A stretch of 60,000 bases of DNA, taken from NCBI RefSeq assembly GCF_964355755.1, contig NC_092672.1, positions 38,314,501-38,374,500 on the forward strand, read 5' to 3'. The translations under genes were made by a program, and so were the position numbers. The notes beneath the pieces were generated by a model. The model searched no databases, was not told where the DNA came from, and saw only the letters and a list, made by a program, of their open reading frames with translations. This stretch comes from Antedon mediterranea. Its lineage: Eukaryota > Echinodermata > Crinoidea > Comatulida > Antedonidae. How positions within the stretch are numbered: position 1 is the stretch's first letter; the number at the start of each line of letters is the position of its first letter. This document shows, one piece after another, positions 56,689 to 60,000 of this stretch.

Positions 56689-57044
56689 ATAATTGCAGGT
56701 AGCACATGCTAAGACAGGAAAAAATACGTCCGAAAGCAAATTCCAAATACTTGGTAATAGGCTGGGTGTTAAAGGTGAACGAGGGACAAGGACTTACTAC
56801 AAGGAATTCATTGACGACGTCGGAAGTGCACACCTTCATAAATAGCCTACACGTGATTGGTCAGTTTCCTTTAGTCAACAGTGAATCGTGCGTACCGTAA
56901 AGTTGTACTATTGAAAACCTTGTACGAACAGCTATTTTTCCTATAAATTAACACTGTTGAATATGTGTAGTACTGTTATTCGTTGAACCACGTCGTAGAA
57001 GGAATTGCATTTGGTAATACACTAATTAGGCCTATGGAATTAAA
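56689..57044 (+). other. Probable 5' UTR exon portion of the GPCR
   Basis: A pyrimidine-rich tract ending cttttcag (AG at 56687-56688) is a good 3' splice site 356 bp before the receptor start. If used, the receptor coding exon would begin at 56689 with a 5' UTR containing several short upstream ORFs: one of about 65 codons at 56706-56900 and one at 57034. The first exon and promoter would then lie farther upstream. Inferred only. Confidence 0.35.
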
Positions 57045-57114
57045 ATGTCTTCAGAAGCACCAGGCATTGGTACGTGGTCTTACACCGTCAACATGGCGTT
57101 TGAAATACCAATAG
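57034..57114 (+). promoter_or_regulatory. Overlapping upstream ORF of the GPCR
   Basis: The ATG at 57034, 11 bases before the receptor ATG and out of frame, reads 26 codons to a TAG at 57112, well inside the receptor frame. If transcribed, ribosomes that start here would bypass the main start, so it could limit receptor translation. No family recognised. Confidence 0.4.
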
Positions 57115-58172
57115 CAATAGCCGCTATACTGGGCAATTTACTTGTAATGTTTGCAGTGTACAAAAACCGACATTTACGATCCGTCACGAATTCGTTCATC
57201 GTATCGTTAGCCGTCGCCGATTTTCTTGTAGGTTTGGTTGGTATACCATTTGCTTTGATTACAAACGCTAATGTTTCCATGGATAGATATCTCTGTTTAT
57301 TTTTAAATTCGTTTATTGTTGTGTTGACACAGATCTCCATTTTTAGCCTTCTTGCAATTGCTGTGGACCGTTATTTCGCTGTGGTTTCTCCATTAAAATA
57401 TCGACGCATTGCCAATACTAAACGCGCGTTGTGCGTGATCGCTGTGACGTGGATCGCTGCGTTTGCTGTTGGTCTCGTCCCCGTCATGGGCTGGCACTTG
57501 AAACCAGACGACAATTCGTGTAACTTTGTCACCATTATTGATATGAAATACATGGTGTATTTTAACTTTTTTGGATTTGTCTTACCGCCATTAATAATTA
57601 TGCTGTTCATATATATCAAAATATTCAACGTTGTTCGTCAACAAATTAAACAAATTTCGAAAACTGTCGTTGCAGCAAATGACGATGAAATGGCTCGTCA
57701 TCTATCAATGTTAACTGTTAAAGAAGGAAAAGCAGCCAGAGCATTAGCTATTGTTATCATTTTATTCGCAATCTGTTGGTTACCCGTTCACTTTTTAAAC
57801 ACAATAAGTCTGTTTTGTAAAAATCTAAACATCCCGTACGTTCTGCTGTTAATGGCTATAATCTTGTCGCACGCTAATTCCGCCATGAACCCGTTAATAT
57901 ACGCGTATAGTAACCGAGAATTCAGGAGAACATTTAAGAAGATAATAGCGTCATGTGCTGTGTGTAAATATTTGAAATCAAAAGGTTGGACGTTGGGCTT
58001 GACGACTAGTATGGAATTTACGGAAGCTAGCGTAACGGCATTACCGATTAGAAATAACGTTGTTAACCAAACTACACTTCTTCCTACTACACCAATGATA
58101 ACACAAAAACAAAACTCGTCACCAAATGGAATTCGTGCAATAGAAAATCAGACACTTGTCTCTATGGTTTGA
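57045..58172 (+). CDS. Adenosine-receptor-like class A GPCR (intact, single coding exon)
   Basis: 375 residues and seven membrane segments (about 17-40, 49-72, 84-107, 128-150, 168-193, 232-255, 264-287). Class A marks: N31 (1.50), D59 (2.50), C84 with C159, DRY at 108-110, W136 (4.50), CWLP at 244-247, NPLIY at 282-286. Adenosine-family marks: E20 (1.39), TQ at 95-96 (3.36-3.37) inside VLTQISIFSLLAIAVDRY, F161 in ECL2, YMVYFNFFGFVLPPLIIML in TM5, H249 (6.52), N252 (6.55), S275-H276 (7.42-7.43). These equal A2A/A2B receptor pocket residues, so adenosine or a related purine is the likely ligand, acting at the plasma membrane through G proteins. Oddities: V162 replaces the usual ECL2 Glu, and ECL2 has a single Cys. 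N76-V-S is a possible ECL1 glycosylation site, and C304/C307 may be palmitoylated. The start at 57045 (aaaATGt) gives a normal-length N-terminus. An overlapping out-of-frame ATG lies at 57034. CpG-rich, unlike the myosin gene. Confidence 0.93.
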   Translation: MSSEAPGIGTWSYTVNMAFEIPIAIAAILGNLLVMFAVYKNRHLRSVTNSFIVSLAVADFLVGLVGIPFALITNANVSMDRYLCLFLNSFIVVLTQISIFSLLAIAVDRYFAVVSPLKYRRIANTKRALCVIAVTWIAAFAVGLVPVMGWHLKPDDNSCNFVTIIDMKYMVYFNFFGFVLPPLIIMLFIYIKIFNVVRQQIKQISKTVVAANDDEMARHLSMLTVKEGKAARALAIVIILFAICWLPVHFLNTISLFCKNLNIPYVLLLMAIILSHANSAMNPLIYAYSNREFRRTFKKIIASCAVCKYLKSKGWTLGLTTSMEFTEASVTALPIRNNVVNQTTLLPTTPMITQKQNSSPNGIRAIENQTLVSMV

Positions 58173-58173
58173 A

Positions 58174-58179
58174 AATAAA
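58174..58179 (+). terminator. Candidate GPCR polyadenylation signal
   Basis: AATAAA occurs one base after the TGA stop. A signal this close would give an almost absent 3' UTR, so a later AATAAA near 58768-58773 (aagaaataaatag) is an alternative. Position-based guess. Confidence 0.25.
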
Positions 58180-58564
58180 AGAAAAACATTAAGATAGTAT
58201 CAGCACGAAATGTAACGATAGGTTCTGACACAGAATAGAGATATAATGACGTAGAAGAGCACCGTTGCCACGCGTGGAGGACGCGTGCAAACACATTTCA
58301 TATTATGACGTAATTAAAGACGCGAGTTAGCCTACGCAAGTGTACTACGACGATATCATTATACATACGCTCGCGTACATACATCGCGTGCAATATGCGT
58401 TACACTAATGAAGTCATCGTCTAACCTTAAATCACTGTACACAAAAGAAACGGAAATGAATTGCACGTTATCGGAAGATATGCTTAAAATATTATTTCCG
58501 ATTGCGATGAACTCTACTGTAATTCTCAGATGGACAGGTCATTTTCATGATAGTTTCCGTGATT

Positions 58565-58701
58565 TAAGCGTGGTTCCCACTAGCGGCGCAACACAAGGAC
58601 GTAACGCAACGCAAGTGAATTGACCAATCACAAGCGATGGCTTATTCGCTTGTGATTGCTAACTGTCTATAACTTCGCTTGCCATTGGTTAAAACGCTTG
58701 A
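58565..58701. mobile_element. MITE-B copy, right arm truncated
   Basis: Starts taagcgtggttcccactag and continues through attgaccaatcacaagcg and ccattggttaaaacgcttg, then stops abruptly in unrelated sequence. Lies about 390 bp after the GPCR stop codon. Confidence 0.88.
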
Positions 58702-60000
58702 CAGAAACATCATCTTTTAAAAAATAATTTGGAATACTAACTAGACAAGCAAAGCGACAAAACTATTAAGAAATAAATAGGCATATTTATTTCCAATATT
58801 ATATTATTACGTGGCTCCTGGTTTCTTTTGAACCTTGACCTGTGACCTGTGTTGGCGTTTCATAGGAAACAAATGTGGGAATTAAGTAGTTTATATTGCC
58901 TGTTATAATATAATAATTAATAGGACATATTATGATGAAATAATGTGTGATGAAATAACAGTCTTCTATCACGATGTCATATTTCATCACCAACCTTCCT
59001 TAATGTTATTGCTAAACTATCCCGCTAAAAGAAGCATGCATAGGCCGTGCCAATGTTGATTTACAAAGAGACTAAATTGAAAGTGTTTTATTTTTACAGA
59101 GGAGTATTATTTTTTATGCAGAGGCATGATGGGCTTTCCATTAACAGTTTTGCGCTAATATGAATGTTGTTTATGTGATGTTGTGAGAGGAGGAGCAATC
59201 AAATGAGGCTGTTGATAAATGGTGGGTGACGATTGGTGGAATAAGGCTGATGAGACGTATGGTGGTACATACATTGTGCCGATGATAGAAAGATGGTTGA
59301 TGAAAATGTCTGGTATATTTTGTAACGAATCAGATGGGATTTTGCCATAGATATAAGAAAGCCGACTTTATATTACTTTATTATCTTTATGGACTTTGCA
59401 TGGTTGACGAGAATGGAGAATCTAGAAGGCCAGAGTGAGAGGTATTTGTTATACGAGAATCGTATGAGAATGGAAAGAAGTCGGATGAGACGTTAATTAG
59501 TATTAGGTTATGACAATAGAGAGAATGCAGACATTGTTGTTACAAATTCAACGACGACGACGGAGACGTTAATAATTATACAATGCAGTAGCCGATTAGC
59601 TTATAATTGGTAAGATCTTAATTAAAGGATCATAATATCAAAGAACTTATTAACAAACATATTTTGTTACCTAAATGTACAGAAACACCGACATAGTTAA
59701 AGGATAATTAATTACTGAATATATTTCATAAATGGTTCAATGTTTGTTGAGCAACAGACTGCCGTCATTTAGACGTGAGCAGAATTATATCTATAGTCAA
59801 AATTACTCTTATATAGGCTACAACCAATGTGGATGATTATTATTATTGTTTATCAAAAAGGTGCTTTTTTTTCTTTTGTTTGTTTTCGGTATGTGCATGT
59901 ACAAATGCTCAGGGTAATGCTAAGCTTCTTGCCAAGTGACGTGTTTCTACTGGGGTACGGTCAGAAAAGATGAGATTGGATATGTGGTGTGAGAAATTAT
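58702..60000. other. Region downstream of the GPCR
   Basis: AT-rich sequence with no gene or named repeat recognised. A G-rich, Met/Arg-coding stretch around 59170-59480 has no supported frame. Confidence 0.6.

Noticed and set aside
56706-56900. In-frame N-terminal extension of the GPCR
   Set aside because: Same frame as the receptor but closed by a stop at 56898-56900, so it can only be an upstream ORF.
57080-57628. Minus-strand ORFs of 85-86 codons inside the GPCR
   Set aside because: Shadows of the receptor frame with no independent support.

Overview
This is a eukaryotic (metazoan), strongly AT-rich window with large introns and many interspersed repeats. It reads as a marine invertebrate, and an echinoderm or other invertebrate deuterostome seems most likely. 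That placement is inference: a single myosin-XVIII gene lies beside an adenosine-type receptor, and the introns carry MITEs, tRNA- and 5S-derived SINEs and a CR1/L2-like LINE. Nothing in the sequence fixes the species.

Region 1 (66-42096, + strand) is the 3' part of an unconventional myosin-XVIII gene (MYO18A/MYO18B family). I reconstruct 23 coding exons with consistent GT-AG junctions and reading phases. Joined, they encode about 1,144 residues: the end of the motor domain, an IQ-containing neck, the long coiled-coil tail and a Ser/Arg/Asn-rich C-terminus ending at a TAG at 42094. The N-terminal half of the protein lies upstream of the window. The first 21 exons sit within 22 kb; the last two are separated by introns of about 7.1 and 12.3 kb.

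The introns hold at least eight unrelated minisatellites or local duplications (12, 122, 98, 20, 76, 68, 46 and 20 bp units). They also hold about ten copies of one palindromic MITE (here 'MITE-A'), two hAT-like elements, a pogo-like MITE, another palindromic element, SINEs and LINE 3' ends. Two duplications copy a splice site of the myosin gene itself.

Region 2 (about 42.1-57.0 kb) is the myosin 3' UTR followed by intergenic DNA. CpG-rich words appear from about 44.9 kb, in contrast with the CpG-poor myosin gene. A 62-bp satellite (46531-48690) is split by a 5'-truncated LINE on the minus strand that keeps an open reverse-transcriptase frame of about 400 codons.

Region 3 (57045-58172, + strand) is an intact single-exon adenosine-receptor-like class A GPCR of 375 residues. 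It keeps most ligand-pocket landmarks but has Val where vertebrate adenosine receptors have the ECL2 Glu. The rest, to 60000, contains one truncated MITE-B copy and no recognisable gene.

The two genes have no obvious functional link. I found no undescribed multi-gene system. The most interesting signals are a MITE whose internal 21-bp unit has expanded into a tandem array, the splice-site duplications, the CpG boundary, the LINE inside a satellite, and the altered receptor pocket.
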